The notes: a model not told the origin generated them from the sequence alone. A stretch of 47,716 bases of DNA from Clostridia bacterium (GCA_017453125.1 JAFTKS010000017.1:1-47716); one strand, 5' to 3'. Positions 35,888 through 44,859 are shown, counted from the stretch's first letter. Program-made: numbers and translations.

Positions 35888-37708
35888 ATGGAAAATTATA
35901 TTTTCAATCCCATCAACAATAAAAGCCCCAAAGGTGCTATTGTCAAAGGTCAAGAAGTAACATACACCTTGAAGGTAAGCAAGTTTACTCATCCTACTGA
36001 GGTTTTCTTTGTTATGCACAAAGACGGTGCAGAAGATAAGTATTACAAAATGCATAGGCTTTTTGCAGACGAAAGATATATCCATTATGAATTTCGAACA
36101 ATATTTGTAAGTGAGGGATTCTATTGGTATCACTTTGAAGTAAGATATCAAGACAATTACACCAAACTAATCAGAAGTAGTTCTTTGGACGCAGTACCCT
36201 CTTATGATAATAGCGACTACTTGCAACTTGTTATTCGTAGCGAATCAGAAACAGACAAAAGTTTCAAACAAGGAATCATTTATCACATATTTGTTGACCG
36301 CTTTTGCAGAGTCGGAGACGTCACTCCAAGAGATGGCTTGAAACTTATGTCCGACTGGAACAAACTTCCAGGCCTTGAATTCAATTCCAAGGGCGAGAGA
36401 TGTAATGTCAATTGCTATGGCGGGAATTTTGACGGAATTATTAGCAAACTAGACTATCTAAAAGACTTAAACGTATCAACAATATATCTGTCGCCAATTT
36501 TTGAGGCCAATTCCAGCCACAAATACGATGTCGGCGACTACTCTACTGTCGAGAGTATGTTTGGTGGTTTAGACGGGCTAAAATCACTCATCAAAGAATG
36601 CAAGAGACGTCATATCAATATAATTATTGATGGAGTATTCAATCATACAGGCTCAGATAGTGTATATTTCAATAAAGAAGGTAGATACAAAACTATTGGG
36701 GCATACCAAAGCCAAAACTCAAAGTATTATTCTTGGTACGACTTTTCTGAATATCCCGACGAGTACTCGTCTTGGTGGGGAATAAAAACTCTTCCACAAA
36801 CAAACGAGAACTCAGGATTTTTTGACTATATATCTGGCAAAAACGGAATTATCAATAAATATATGAGATACGGCATTGACGGACTAAGACTAGATGTTGC
36901 AGACGAACTCACAAACAACTTTTTGTATGCCATTGGCAATGCTGTAAGAACAGTTAAACCAAAAGCATTGATTGTAGGCGAAGTTTGGGAAGACGCATCG
37001 TCAAAAATTTCTTATGACGAAAGAAAAGAATATTTCTTAGGCGGAAACTTGGATAGTGTTACAAACTATCCTATAAAAAATGCAATACTTGAATTCATCA
37101 AATATCGCAACGAACAACCTTTCGTAAATATTGTCAATCTTATGCTTGACCAATACCCAAAGTCTATAAGAGACAACCTTATGAATATTCTCGACACTCA
37201 CGACACCCAGAGAGCCTTGACTTTCTTAGGCGCAGACTTCAGCAGTGATAGATATTCTTATGACGCAGATTTCAGACTAAGTCAAGAAGAAAAAGAATTA
37301 GGCAAAAAACTCCTCAAACTGGCTACCATTCTTCAATATACAGTTGTAGGTATTCCTACAGTATATTACGGAGACGAGGCAGGACTTGAAGGCAATCGTG
37401 ACCCATATTGTAGAGCAACATACCCTTGGGGAAAAGAAGATATTGACCTAGTGGAATGGTATCAAAAACTTGGAAACCTAAGAAACAATCCCGTTCTTGT
37501 AGATGGCGATATGTTCATAAGATATGCCGAAGATTCGGTAGTATTATTTGAAAGAATCAAAGACGATGAGAAAGTGATTGTTGCAGTCAATCGTAGCGAC
37601 AACGACTTTGAGTTTATTACAACTAGACGAATGTGCAATTTCTTCACAGGAGAATACGTTGACGGCAATATAATAGTGCCACCCGACTCAGCAGTTGTTT
37701 TGATATAA
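35888..37708 (+). CDS. Cytoplasmic GH13 alpha-amylase / neopullulanase-like enzyme
   Basis: 606 residues. The N-terminal beta domain (1-120) is of the neopullulanase/cyclomaltodextrinase kind. A GH13 barrel follows, with 'GVFNHTGSDS', Asp336 ('GLRLDVADE'), Glu365 ('VGEVWED') and Asp439 ('DTHDTQR'). 'YYGDEAGLEGNRDPYCR' is typical of maltodextrin-degrading GH13 enzymes. There is no signal peptide, so it should act inside the cell on maltodextrins or glycogen branches. GAGGAATA precedes the ATG. It is the last gene of the operon. Its original terminator seems to have been split by the inserted downstream segment. Confidence 0.92.
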   Translation: MENYIFNPINNKSPKGAIVKGQEVTYTLKVSKFTHPTEVFFVMHKDGAEDKYYKMHRLFADERYIHYEFRTIFVSEGFYWYHFEVRYQDNYTKLIRSSSLDAVPSYDNSDYLQLVIRSESETDKSFKQGIIYHIFVDRFCRVGDVTPRDGLKLMSDWNKLPGLEFNSKGERCNVNCYGGNFDGIISKLDYLKDLNVSTIYLSPIFEANSSHKYDVGDYSTVESMFGGLDGLKSLIKECKRRHINIIIDGVFNHTGSDSVYFNKEGRYKTIGAYQSQNSKYYSWYDFSEYPDEYSSWWGIKTLPQTNENSGFFDYISGKNGIINKYMRYGIDGLRLDVADELTNNFLYAIGNAVRTVKPKALIVGEVWEDASSKISYDERKEYFLGGNLDSVTNYPIKNAILEFIKYRNEQPFVNIVNLMLDQYPKSIRDNLMNILDTHDTQRALTFLGADFSSDRYSYDADFRLSQEEKELGKKLLKLATILQYTVVGIPTVYYGDEAGLEGNRDPYCRATYPWGKEDIDLVEWYQKLGNLRNNPVLVDGDMFIRYAEDSVVLFERIKDDEKVIVAVNRSDNDFEFITTRRMCNFFTGEYVDGNIIVPPDSAVVLI

Positions 37709-37755
37709 TACTTTCTTCAATTCTAAGTAAGACAAAAATGAAAAACAATATTTCA

Positions 37756-37810
37756 AAAGTTGATTTTATTTAAAAAATTAATATTTACAGACAAAAAATA
37801 ATCTCACAAA
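37756..37810. repeat. Direct repeat, left copy
   Basis: Left copy of a repeat of about 55 bp that also occurs at 38725-38780. The last 40 bp (37771-37810) are identical; the first 15 differ by one substitution and one 1-nt indel. This copy ends with the left arm of a terminator (TCTCACA) and lacks the right arm. Confidence 0.9.
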
Positions 37811-37901
37811 GCCCAAGCAGTTTAAAACTAGTGAAAAATAATTTCATAAAACAAATATCTCTTTGGAAGTAATAATTTAATTACAAACAGGAAAAATTAT
37901 T

Positions 37902-38723
37902 ATGATATTAAAAATTAGACAAGTAGCCACTTCTGGAAAAAACAAGTATGAAATTACAAGCGATAATATATTAGAATATATTGCGGGGTCTCCTTGGCTA
38001 GAAACACAAACACCATCTAATGACAACATCATTAGATGGTGTATACTAAGAGACACATATGAATCAGTGATATTTTCATCAGCATATAATATTGAGGAAA
38101 ATGCTCTTGATATTACAAAATTTCTAAAGTGGATTTCTACTGGAAAGCAAAAAACTAACATCTATAGAATTTATGATAAAGACAAAAATGAGGTTGGGCA
38201 GTTTTACAGACTTCACGATGATATTCTAGACACTAAATTTATTATTGATTACAACAATTCACAATTTATATGTTATGATAAATCAGTAGGAACAACTAGA
38301 CATCTAATGATATATCAAGACGAGTTACAAATTGCAGAAATTGTAAAACCACTAACAGGTCTTAACAATAATGATTATTATTATATTTACTTGCTTGATG
38401 AGTATAAACAATTTAAAGATATATTATCATTTTTTGTAATATTTTTTGATTATTATAATCAATATTCAACACATAACGGGCTAAAGCATGCATCTATTGA
38501 ATGGTCTTATTCTTGGGATAAAAATGATAAATTTTATAACAAACATTGGATAACACAACACTTCAAAAAAGAAGACATTAATGAAATAAATCAAGAAATA
38601 TCCGCTTTAAGACAAAGCGCAATGAAAACCATTAAAAAAACTGCAAAGTTTACCTTTACATTTTGTGGTATTCTCATCTTGCTTGTTACTATTGTGATAG
38701 GAATCGTTTTACTTTTAAGTTAA
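37902..38723 (+). CDS. Orphan hypothetical protein with C-terminal membrane anchor
   Basis: 273 residues, not recognised. Residues 1-240 look like a soluble beta-rich domain ('IYRIYDKDKNEVGQFYRLHDD', 'RHLMIYQDELQIAEIVKPL'). This pattern loosely recalls LURP-one/tubby-like barrels, but I would not assign it. A single hydrophobic helix closes the protein ('FCGILILLVTIVIGIVLLL'), giving a tail-anchored topology with the N-terminus in the cytosol. AGGAAAAA lies before the ATG. Asp codons run 13 GAT to 6 GAC, against 8 to 17 in the first part of glgB, and the gene lies between direct repeats, so it is probably acquired. A perfect 14-bp inverted repeat lies at 38010-38042 inside the gene. Confidence 0.7.
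   Translation: MILKIRQVATSGKNKYEITSDNILEYIAGSPWLETQTPSNDNIIRWCILRDTYESVIFSSAYNIEENALDITKFLKWISTGKQKTNIYRIYDKDKNEVGQFYRLHDDILDTKFIIDYNNSQFICYDKSVGTTRHLMIYQDELQIAEIVKPLTGLNNNDYYYIYLLDEYKQFKDILSFFVIFFDYYNQYSTHNGLKHASIEWSYSWDKNDKFYNKHWITQHFKKEDINEINQEISALRQSAMKTIKKTAKFTFTFCGILILLVTIVIGIVLLLS
38010..38042 (+). repeat. Perfect 14-bp inverted repeat inside the orphan gene
   Basis: ACACCATCTAATGA and its exact complement around CAACA, 108 nt after the start codon. In the mRNA it would be a stable hairpin within the coding region. Confidence 0.9.
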
Positions 38724-38724
38724 T

Positions 38725-38780
38725 AAAGTTGATTGTATTTTAAAAAATTAATATTTACAGACAAAAAATAATCTCACAAA
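38725..38780. repeat. Direct repeat, right copy
   Basis: Right copy of the repeat at 37756-37810, 970 bp away. Here it continues into the intact hairpin TCTCACA-AAA-TGTGAGA. Confidence 0.9.
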
Positions 38781-38797
38781 ATGTGAGACTATTTTTT
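38763..38797. terminator. Bidirectional terminator between convergent genes
   Basis: TCTCACA/TGTGAGA with a 3-nt loop, flanked by an A-run and a T-run that extend the stem. It serves both the orphan gene (plus) and the transglutaminase-like gene (minus). Confidence 0.85.
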
Positions 38798-40482
38798 TAT
38801 TCTGCCATTTCACTTTGAGAAACATTATCTAAATCCATTCCAAAATCATCTTTCACAAGTTTCTGCATTTGTCCGACCTTCTTCTGTGCAAAATCTGCTT
38901 GTTCGGACTTATTTGTTTTCCCTTCAAACTGTGCAACAATTTCAAATACTCTTTCAAAGTCTTGAAGGGGTATTTCTTGAGGTATCAGATACCCTTCGTG
39001 TTCCTGTATTAATTTTTCTTTCTGTTCTTTGAATAATGCTAAAATTTTCTTATACAATTCTTCTTTTTTTTCCATCTCAGAAAAGTATGTTTTTTCGTTC
39101 TTTTCTACCGCTTTTTTAACTGCATATTTTATTGAACCAGCATAATTGAAAATGTTCAGTTTCAAGGCATAATCCAATACATCAATTTCTTGTTTGTGTG
39201 CTTTGTAAAAATCCGCATATTCTTTTAGAAATTCAACAAAGTCATCATTCAAAGAATCCATCTTTGCGCTAGTCATAATCGATTCCACTTTTTCCAAGTA
39301 TGGCAATTGCTGTTTTGCAATTCTTGGATACACACAAGCAATAGGCAATGTCGCCAACTCACTTATGTTATTTTTTTCAAAAAAGTAATCAACGTAATTG
39401 CCAACTGTTTTAGTTACAGACTTATTATGTTTATCCGCTTTTGCTCGCTCGTCTGCTACAATCTTAGCAATATCTATCCCTTGTCTAATCTCTTCTTCTG
39501 TTTTTAAACCAAACTTTTCAAAAAGAGCCTTGATTGCAGGGTGATTATGCTGAGGCTTACCTATTCCATCTTCAACGTAAGTTACTCCATCTCCAAGCAT
39601 TGTATAGAAAAACAAACCATTTTCAAACTGATAATTACAAGACTCATCTTTAACGAGTCTAGAAATAGGGAACAAACAATACTCAAATGTGGAATCAAAA
39701 CCATTTTTTTCGTGCTGTGCGCCCCAACAAGCATCGCTATAATACATTCCGTCAAGTTGATATTTTGGGTCTTTGATAAAAACCAAATTATTTTCGTGAG
39801 AACCCAAATATTCATTTTTCTTATTATATATATTTGAACTTTGTTCAAAACACTGCAATTCATCTTTGTCAAAAACTCTATCACACAGACACTTTAGTAG
39901 AGAGGCAAATCCCGAACATATAGCATTATCTGTAGAAAGAAGACCCATCCAGTTTCTCATAGAATTATCCCAGAAATCTTCAGCACGCTTATATACTCGA
40001 CTGCTTGCAAACCTATAACAAATAACAAACTTTTCAAAAGGGGATAGGTGTACTTGTTTTCCATTCTCTTCAATAGTCATCGAGTTGACTTTTTGTGCAA
40101 AATCCTCAACCTCTTTTCTTGCAATTGAAAAGTTTTCAAAGCCACTTGTTTCACCATTCAAGTCAAGTCCAAAATAAATATTTTTTTCGGAACAATACTT
40201 GCTAATTTCAACTAATTTTTCAACCTGTTTTTCATCATAAATATATCCTTGGTCGGACGAAAATTCAATGCTAATTATTTGTATATTTGAACCCTGAAGT
40301 TTTCTTATCAACTTTTCAATCTTTTCATTGAACAATAGTGCATCTTTGAATACAACACTGATGTTTAATTCTTGACCACTTTTTATATCATCGTCCAAAG
40401 AACTACGAGAATACAAAAGTTGTCCCGCATCCAAATCATATATTTTTCTTTGCAAATTTAATTCTTTATCATTATTTTCCAT
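38797..40482 (-). CDS. Transglutaminase-like cysteine protein
   Basis: 561 residues. A transglutaminase/protease-like core is suggested by Cys189 in 'NAICSGFASLLKCLCDRV', His229 in 'GSHENNLVFI' and Asp250 in 'YYSDACWGA', in the right order for a Cys-His-Asp triad. Residues 1-140 form an alternating strand/helix domain of unknown kind; 350-561 are helical and charged. There is no signal peptide, so it should be cytosolic. The real substrate is unknown; such domains can be proteases, amidases or cross-linking enzymes. The start ATG has no ribosome binding site, and the -10 box lies only 6 nt before it, so the mRNA is probably leaderless. Confidence 0.7.
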   Translation of the reverse strand: MENNDKELNLQRKIYDLDAGQLLYSRSSLDDDIKSGQELNISVVFKDALLFNEKIEKLIRKLQGSNIQIISIEFSSDQGYIYDEKQVEKLVEISKYCSEKNIYFGLDLNGETSGFENFSIARKEVEDFAQKVNSMTIEENGKQVHLSPFEKFVICYRFASSRVYKRAEDFWDNSMRNWMGLLSTDNAICSGFASLLKCLCDRVFDKDELQCFEQSSNIYNKKNEYLGSHENNLVFIKDPKYQLDGMYYSDACWGAQHEKNGFDSTFEYCLFPISRLVKDESCNYQFENGLFFYTMLGDGVTYVEDGIGKPQHNHPAIKALFEKFGLKTEEEIRQGIDIAKIVADERAKADKHNKSVTKTVGNYVDYFFEKNNISELATLPIACVYPRIAKQQLPYLEKVESIMTSAKMDSLNDDFVEFLKEYADFYKAHKQEIDVLDYALKLNIFNYAGSIKYAVKKAVEKNEKTYFSEMEKKEELYKKILALFKEQKEKLIQEHEGYLIPQEIPLQDFERVFEIVAQFEGKTNKSEQADFAQKKVGQMQKLVKDDFGMDLDNVSQSEMAE

Positions 40483-40488
40483 ACTAGT

Positions 40489-40517
40489 ATTCTAACAATA
40501 ATCTTAGACAAAATCAA
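40489..40517 (-). promoter_or_regulatory. Promoter of the transglutaminase-like gene, apparently leaderless
   Basis: On the minus strand: TTGATT, 17 nt, TAGAAT with TG extension. The -10 ends 6 nt before the ATG, so transcription should start at or next to the start codon. Confidence 0.65.
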
Positions 40518-40623
40518 TACCAATTAGAGTTTTTATTACTTCAAAATAATATGTATTATTTCTTTTGTCTGATTTTACAAACAAAAAAATCATATATTCA
40601 AAACAAAACATATTCATTGTCGC

Positions 40624-40653
40624 TTGATTGTTTTGTTTGCAATATGCTAAAAT
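40624..40653 (+). promoter_or_regulatory. Promoter of the small hypothetical / traX-like operon
   Basis: TTGATT, 18 nt, TAAAAT, about 33 nt before the ATG at 40687. Confidence 0.5.
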
Positions 40654-40686
40654 AATGTTAATTAAAAAATATACGGAGGAATCCCT

Positions 40687-41073
40687 ATGGAGATTTCATC
40701 TACCGAAAAAGAACGCATCATTACCATCGCCAAAGAGATATCTGTTGACTATCTTTTGGGCACAAATAAACTTGAACCCTCTAGCGATAGACAACGCCTT
40801 GAGAAAGACATCATAGTTGCAATTTCGAATGACGACAACACCACAACTCAGACATTAACAGAGAATAATCAAGACGCTCAAATAATTTTAAAGTCTACCA
40901 TTTCTATGATTAATGCAATGATTAATGTAATGTTAGCCGAAATCAGTACAAACGAAAATATCACAGACCCCTCATCAATGCTAGATGCAGAAATCAAAAA
41001 ATTTCTAATGATGTTTATGACCAAAGACAAGTTCATAAACAACCTATCCCAAGCACTTGAACTAAACAATTAA
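40687..41073 (+). CDS. Small hypothetical helical protein
   Basis: 128 residues, not recognised. It is mostly helical and charged, with a Met/Ile-rich central helix ('ISMINAMINVMLAEI') that is too polar at its ends for a clear membrane segment. CGGAGGAATCCCT precedes the ATG. It lies 18 nt before the TraX-like gene and is probably co-transcribed with it. No function can be assigned. Confidence 0.65.
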   Translation: MEISSTEKERIITIAKEISVDYLLGTNKLEPSSDRQRLEKDIIVAISNDDNTTTQTLTENNQDAQIILKSTISMINAMINVMLAEISTNENITDPSSMLDAEIKKFLMMFMTKDKFINNLSQALELNN

Positions 41074-41091
41074 AAACAAAAAGATTAGATA

Positions 41092-41790
41092 ATGAAATAT
41101 AAAGTATTAAGTAGAGATATTCTAAAATTAATAGCACTATTTACAATGCTACTAGACCATATAGGAAAAGTATTTTTCCCAGGTATAATTATATTGCAAA
41201 TTATAGGCAGATTTTCTTTTCCTATTTTTGCATTTTTTATTGCCGAGGGTTTTTATTATACAAAAGATAGATTCAAATATTTACTAAGACTTGCAATATT
41301 CGCTCTTGTTTCTCAAATCCCGTATTACTTTGTTTTTGATGGATTAAATATACTATATACATTTGTACTTTCTGTAATTCTATTATTTATTTGGGATTTA
41401 TTTTGCACAACAAAAACAACTTTTTTAAAAATAATTTTTTTAATCATATTTATATTGACAATTCTAATTCTTTGGCCACTTAGTTTATTTGGTATTTCTT
41501 ATAGAATTTACGGAATATTGTTGCCTGTAATATTTTATATTTTTAGAGAAAAACCAATACTGAAATATATCTTATTCATAATGTTTACAATTGGGTTTGT
41601 TCTAGAAACAATATTTATTGCACACTCGACTTCAATGGATTATTTAATACAATTATTTTCCATTCTTGCTACTGCTTTTCTTATCTTTTACAACCCAAAA
41701 ATACATAGCAACAAAATTATCAAACATATATTTTATTTGTCATATCCATTACACCTGATTATTATAATATTAATTAGAATACTTTTATAG
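41092..41790 (+). CDS. TraX-family membrane protein
   Basis: 232 residues with about eight hydrophobic helices. 'LKLIALFTMLLDHIGKVFFPG', then 'IGRFSFPIFAFFIAEGF' and the C-terminal 'FYLSYPLHLIIIILI' are the TraX signatures. TraX of the F plasmid acetylates pilin. Chromosomal homologues in Firmicutes are common, and their substrates are unknown. No conjugation genes are near. The ribosome binding site is weak, so translation may depend on the gene before it. Confidence 0.82.
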   Translation: MKYKVLSRDILKLIALFTMLLDHIGKVFFPGIIILQIIGRFSFPIFAFFIAEGFYYTKDRFKYLLRLAIFALVSQIPYYFVFDGLNILYTFVLSVILLFIWDLFCTTKTTFLKIIFLIIFILTILILWPLSLFGISYRIYGILLPVIFYIFREKPILKYILFIMFTIGFVLETIFIAHSTSMDYLIQLFSILATAFLIFYNPKIHSNKIIKHIFYLSYPLHLIIIILIRILL

Positions 41791-41793
41791 AAA

Positions 41794-41857
41794 GAAGATA
41801 AAAAAAATGGCATTCACTATATTGTGAACACCACTTATTTATCTTTTTTTATCTTTT
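41794..41857. terminator. Bidirectional terminator between traX-like gene and pyrG
   Basis: AAGATAAAAAAA and TTTTTTTATCTT form the base of a long hairpin with an inner TTCAC/GTGAA pairing. A- and T-runs allow action in both directions. Confidence 0.6.
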
Positions 41858-43462
41858 GGGTTTACTAGCAATTGCTTGTCTTATTAGTCCTACAAATAAT
41901 GGATGAGGTTTATTTGGTCTAGACTTGAATTCTGGGTGGAATTGACTTGCAATGAAGAATGGGTGGTCTTCATATTCAACAATTTCCACAAGATCTTTCT
42001 CTGGATTAATTCCTGAGAATGTCATTCCTGCACGAGCAAACCTCTCTCTATATTCATTATTAAATTCGTATCTATGTCTATGTCTTTCTTTGATATCAGG
42101 CATACCATATAGTCTTCTAGCAAGAGAATTGTCTTCTAGATGACAATTATACGCTCCCAGTCTCATTGTTGCACCCTTGTCTTCAATATCTCTCTGTTCT
42201 GGCATTATATCAATTACAGGGTGTTGGGTATTTTCTTCAAACTCTGTGCTATTTGCTCCACCCAAACCAACTACATTTCTTGCAAATTCAATAACTGCAA
42301 TCTGCATTCCAAGACACAAGCCTAGATATGGAACTTTTGATTCTCTACAATACTGAGCAGTAGATATTTTTCCCTCGATTCCTCTTGAACCAAATCCGCC
42401 AGGTACAACAACACCATCGAAGTTTTTGAGTATATCTTTAGCACCCATCATTTCTATATCTTCGCTAGAAACAATAGATATTTTTGCTCTATATTTATTA
42501 CTGATAGCAGCGTGTTTGATTGCCTCGATTACAGATATATAACTATCAAGAACTTCTGTATATTTACCAACAATGGCAATATTAACAGTAGGCAGGTCAG
42601 ACACATATAGACTAGCCATCTCTTGCCATTTGCTAAGGTCAAGTTCACCCGCATCAAGTTTGAGTATATCACAGACAATTCTATCAAGACCTTGTTTGCT
42701 AATAACGCTAGGAACTTCGTATATAGTCTCACAATCAGGATTATGAATAACGTGAGCATCACTTTCAAGATTGCAGAACATTGCAATCTTTTTCTTTTGT
42801 TGAGGAGTAAGTTCTACATTTTTTCCCGTTCTACAAACAACAATATCAGGATTTAGCCCCATTGATGTTAGTTCTTTGACACTATGTTGAGTAGGTTTTG
42901 TTTTTACCTCTCCAGCACATTCAAGATAAGGAACAAGAGTGCAGTGGATATGACAATAATTTCCTTCTTTGAGTTCTCTCTCAAATTGTCTAATAGCCTC
43001 AAGGAAAGCCATTCCTTCCATATCTCCAACAGTTCCACCAACTTCAACTATAACAACATCAATGTCTGGGCTGTCACAATTTCTCATCATAGCCTTGATT
43101 TCGCTAGTCACGTGAGGCACTACCTGAATAGTTGCACCCAAATACTCGCCCTTTCTTTCTTTGGCGATAATATTAGAGTAAATTTTTCCACTAGTGTAAT
43201 TGCAATTCTTGTCAAAGTTTTTATCCAAGAATCTCTCGTAGTGTCCAATATCAAGGTCGGTTTCAATTCCGTCCTCGGTTACAAAAACCTCACCGTGTTG
43301 AGCAGGGTTCATAGTCCCTGGATCAACGTTGATATATGGATCAAGTTTCTGAATAGTTACTCTGAGCCCACGCTCTATAAGTAATCTTCCCAAACTTGCA
43401 GCAGTAATTCCTTTTCCAAGAGAAGAAACAACTCCACCCGTAACAAACACATATTTACTCAT
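41849..43462 (-). CDS. pyrG: CTP synthase
   Basis: 537 residues, complete. The synthetase domain begins 'VFVTGGVVSSLGKGITAASL'. The glutaminase domain has 'PYLGLCLGMQ' with the catalytic Cys and 'QFHPEF' near the C-terminus. It makes CTP from UTP, ATP and glutamine. GGGAGAATGTT precedes the ATG. It lies 99 nt after dnaN on the same strand and may share its transcript. It also makes the CTP that ParB uses, though nothing links the two genes in control. Confidence 0.97.
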   Translation of the reverse strand: MSKYVFVTGGVVSSLGKGITAASLGRLLIERGLRVTIQKLDPYINVDPGTMNPAQHGEVFVTEDGIETDLDIGHYERFLDKNFDKNCNYTSGKIYSNIIAKERKGEYLGATIQVVPHVTSEIKAMMRNCDSPDIDVVIVEVGGTVGDMEGMAFLEAIRQFERELKEGNYCHIHCTLVPYLECAGEVKTKPTQHSVKELTSMGLNPDIVVCRTGKNVELTPQQKKKIAMFCNLESDAHVIHNPDCETIYEVPSVISKQGLDRIVCDILKLDAGELDLSKWQEMASLYVSDLPTVNIAIVGKYTEVLDSYISVIEAIKHAAISNKYRAKISIVSSEDIEMMGAKDILKNFDGVVVPGGFGSRGIEGKISTAQYCRESKVPYLGLCLGMQIAVIEFARNVVGLGGANSTEFEENTQHPVIDIMPEQRDIEDKGATMRLGAYNCHLEDNSLARRLYGMPDIKERHRHRYEFNNEYRERFARAGMTFSGINPEKDLVEIVEYEDHPFFIASQFHPEFKSRPNKPHPLFVGLIRQAIASKPKR

Positions 43463-43561
43463 AACATTCTCCCATTTTCATTAATTATTGCATCTTTGCA
43501 AAATTAACATTCAAAAATATTTGTTGTTTTTTATAATTGATTTTTAAATTCTTTCCAAGAA

Positions 43562-44665
43562 CTAGTTCATAATTCTTACAGGAAGAATCAAATACAAGAA
43601 TTCATCGGAATCATTTGAAGTAATAATACAAGGGGAAACAGCCGATGTGAACTTGAGTTGCAAGAACTCATCTGTAATTGCTCTAAGTGCCTCAGTGAAA
43701 TATCTTGCATTGAAAGCAATTGTAAGGTCATTTCCTTTCAAAGAAATTGTAATATTCTCTTTGATATCTCCAATTTCAGACTTAGACGATAGAATCATTA
43801 CCTTGTCAGATATTTCAAACTTAACAAGATTATTTCTATCAACTCTACTAAGTAGACTTGCTCTCTCAAGAGCATCAAGTAATTGGTCTTTGTTTAGAAC
43901 AACATTAGTACTGAAATCACTTGGAATGATTTGATTATAATTAATGAAGTCACCCTCAAGAAGACGAGTAGTGAGTTTTGTATTATCAATATCAACCATA
44001 AGGAAGTTTCTTCCAACATTAACCTTGATTATCTTGTCTTCATCACCTAGAAGTTTGCTTATCTCATTTAAAGACCTAGCAGGCACAATACAACTGAATT
44101 CTGCATTGGTAGATACAACTGGTTTTTTAACAACAGCAAGTCTGTATCCATCAAGAGCCACAGCAGTTACTTGTTCGTTGGTAATTTCAAGTTTGACACC
44201 CTTAAGAATTGGACGAACATCTTCGGTAGCAACAGCATAGATAGACTTTGCAATAAGACTCTTTAGGTCTTTCTCTTTCATTTCGAAATATGAACTATCT
44301 TCCACTTGAGCAATTCTAGGGAACTCAACAGCATTAAGACATTGAATTTTTCCAACACTATCTGTGTACTTGATAGAAAGCAAATTCTTCTCATCTACAT
44401 TAAGTTCAATTTGTTCGTTATTGAGTTTCTTGATATATTCACAGAAGAACTTTCCAGGAACAACCATTTCTCCTTCAATCTGAACCATTCCTCTGATAGT
44501 CTTCTCAATAGACAATTCTAGGTCTGTTGCACTAAGTGTTACAAAGTCTTCCTCTGCAACAACCTTGATTCCTTCAAGGATTGGATTTGTAGTTTTGTTA
44601 CTAGTTCCTTTGCTAACCTTTAGAACTGCATCAGATAAGTCTGCACCATCACAAATAATTTTCAT
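43562..44665 (-). CDS. dnaN: DNA polymerase III sliding clamp (beta subunit)
   Basis: 367 residues with the three-domain clamp layout. 'ARSLNEISKLLGD' and 'LEGDFINYNQIIPSDF' are typical, and the C-terminus 'LYLILPVRIMN' matches the family ending (LPVRL). It is the ring that holds polymerase III on DNA. AGAGGTTGAGAAA precedes the ATG. It is not beside dnaA or recF, which is unusual; here it stands alone with pyrG. Confidence 0.96.
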   Translation of the reverse strand: MKIICDGADLSDAVLKVSKGTSNKTTNPILEGIKVVAEEDFVTLSATDLELSIEKTIRGMVQIEGEMVVPGKFFCEYIKKLNNEQIELNVDEKNLLSIKYTDSVGKIQCLNAVEFPRIAQVEDSSYFEMKEKDLKSLIAKSIYAVATEDVRPILKGVKLEITNEQVTAVALDGYRLAVVKKPVVSTNAEFSCIVPARSLNEISKLLGDEDKIIKVNVGRNFLMVDIDNTKLTTRLLEGDFINYNQIIPSDFSTNVVLNKDQLLDALERASLLSRVDRNNLVKFEISDKVMILSSKSEIGDIKENITISLKGNDLTIAFNARYFTEALRAITDEFLQLKFTSAVSPCIITSNDSDEFLYLILPVRIMN

Positions 44666-44759
44666 TTTCTCAACCTCTATTTTTCTTACTTTTGTACATT
44701 TGAATTACTTGCAATTTTGATGTATAAATCATCACTCCGAAAATCACTACAACTAATTA

Positions 44760-44788
44760 TTTGTAATCCAAAAAAATCTTTGAGTCAA
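44760..44788 (-). promoter_or_regulatory. Possible dnaN promoter
   Basis: On the minus strand: TTGACT, 17 nt, TACAAA. The -35 is good and the -10 weak. The leader would be about 90 nt. Confidence 0.35.
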
Positions 44789-44859
44789 TAGTAAACACAA
44801 TATCAACTCTACTTTCCTTATAATTTTAACACATTTAATTATTCTTTTACAACAAAAAT

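Noticed and set aside
41092..41790. Conjugation module suggested by the TraX-like gene
   Set aside because: No other transfer genes are present, and chromosomal TraX homologues are common in Firmicutes.
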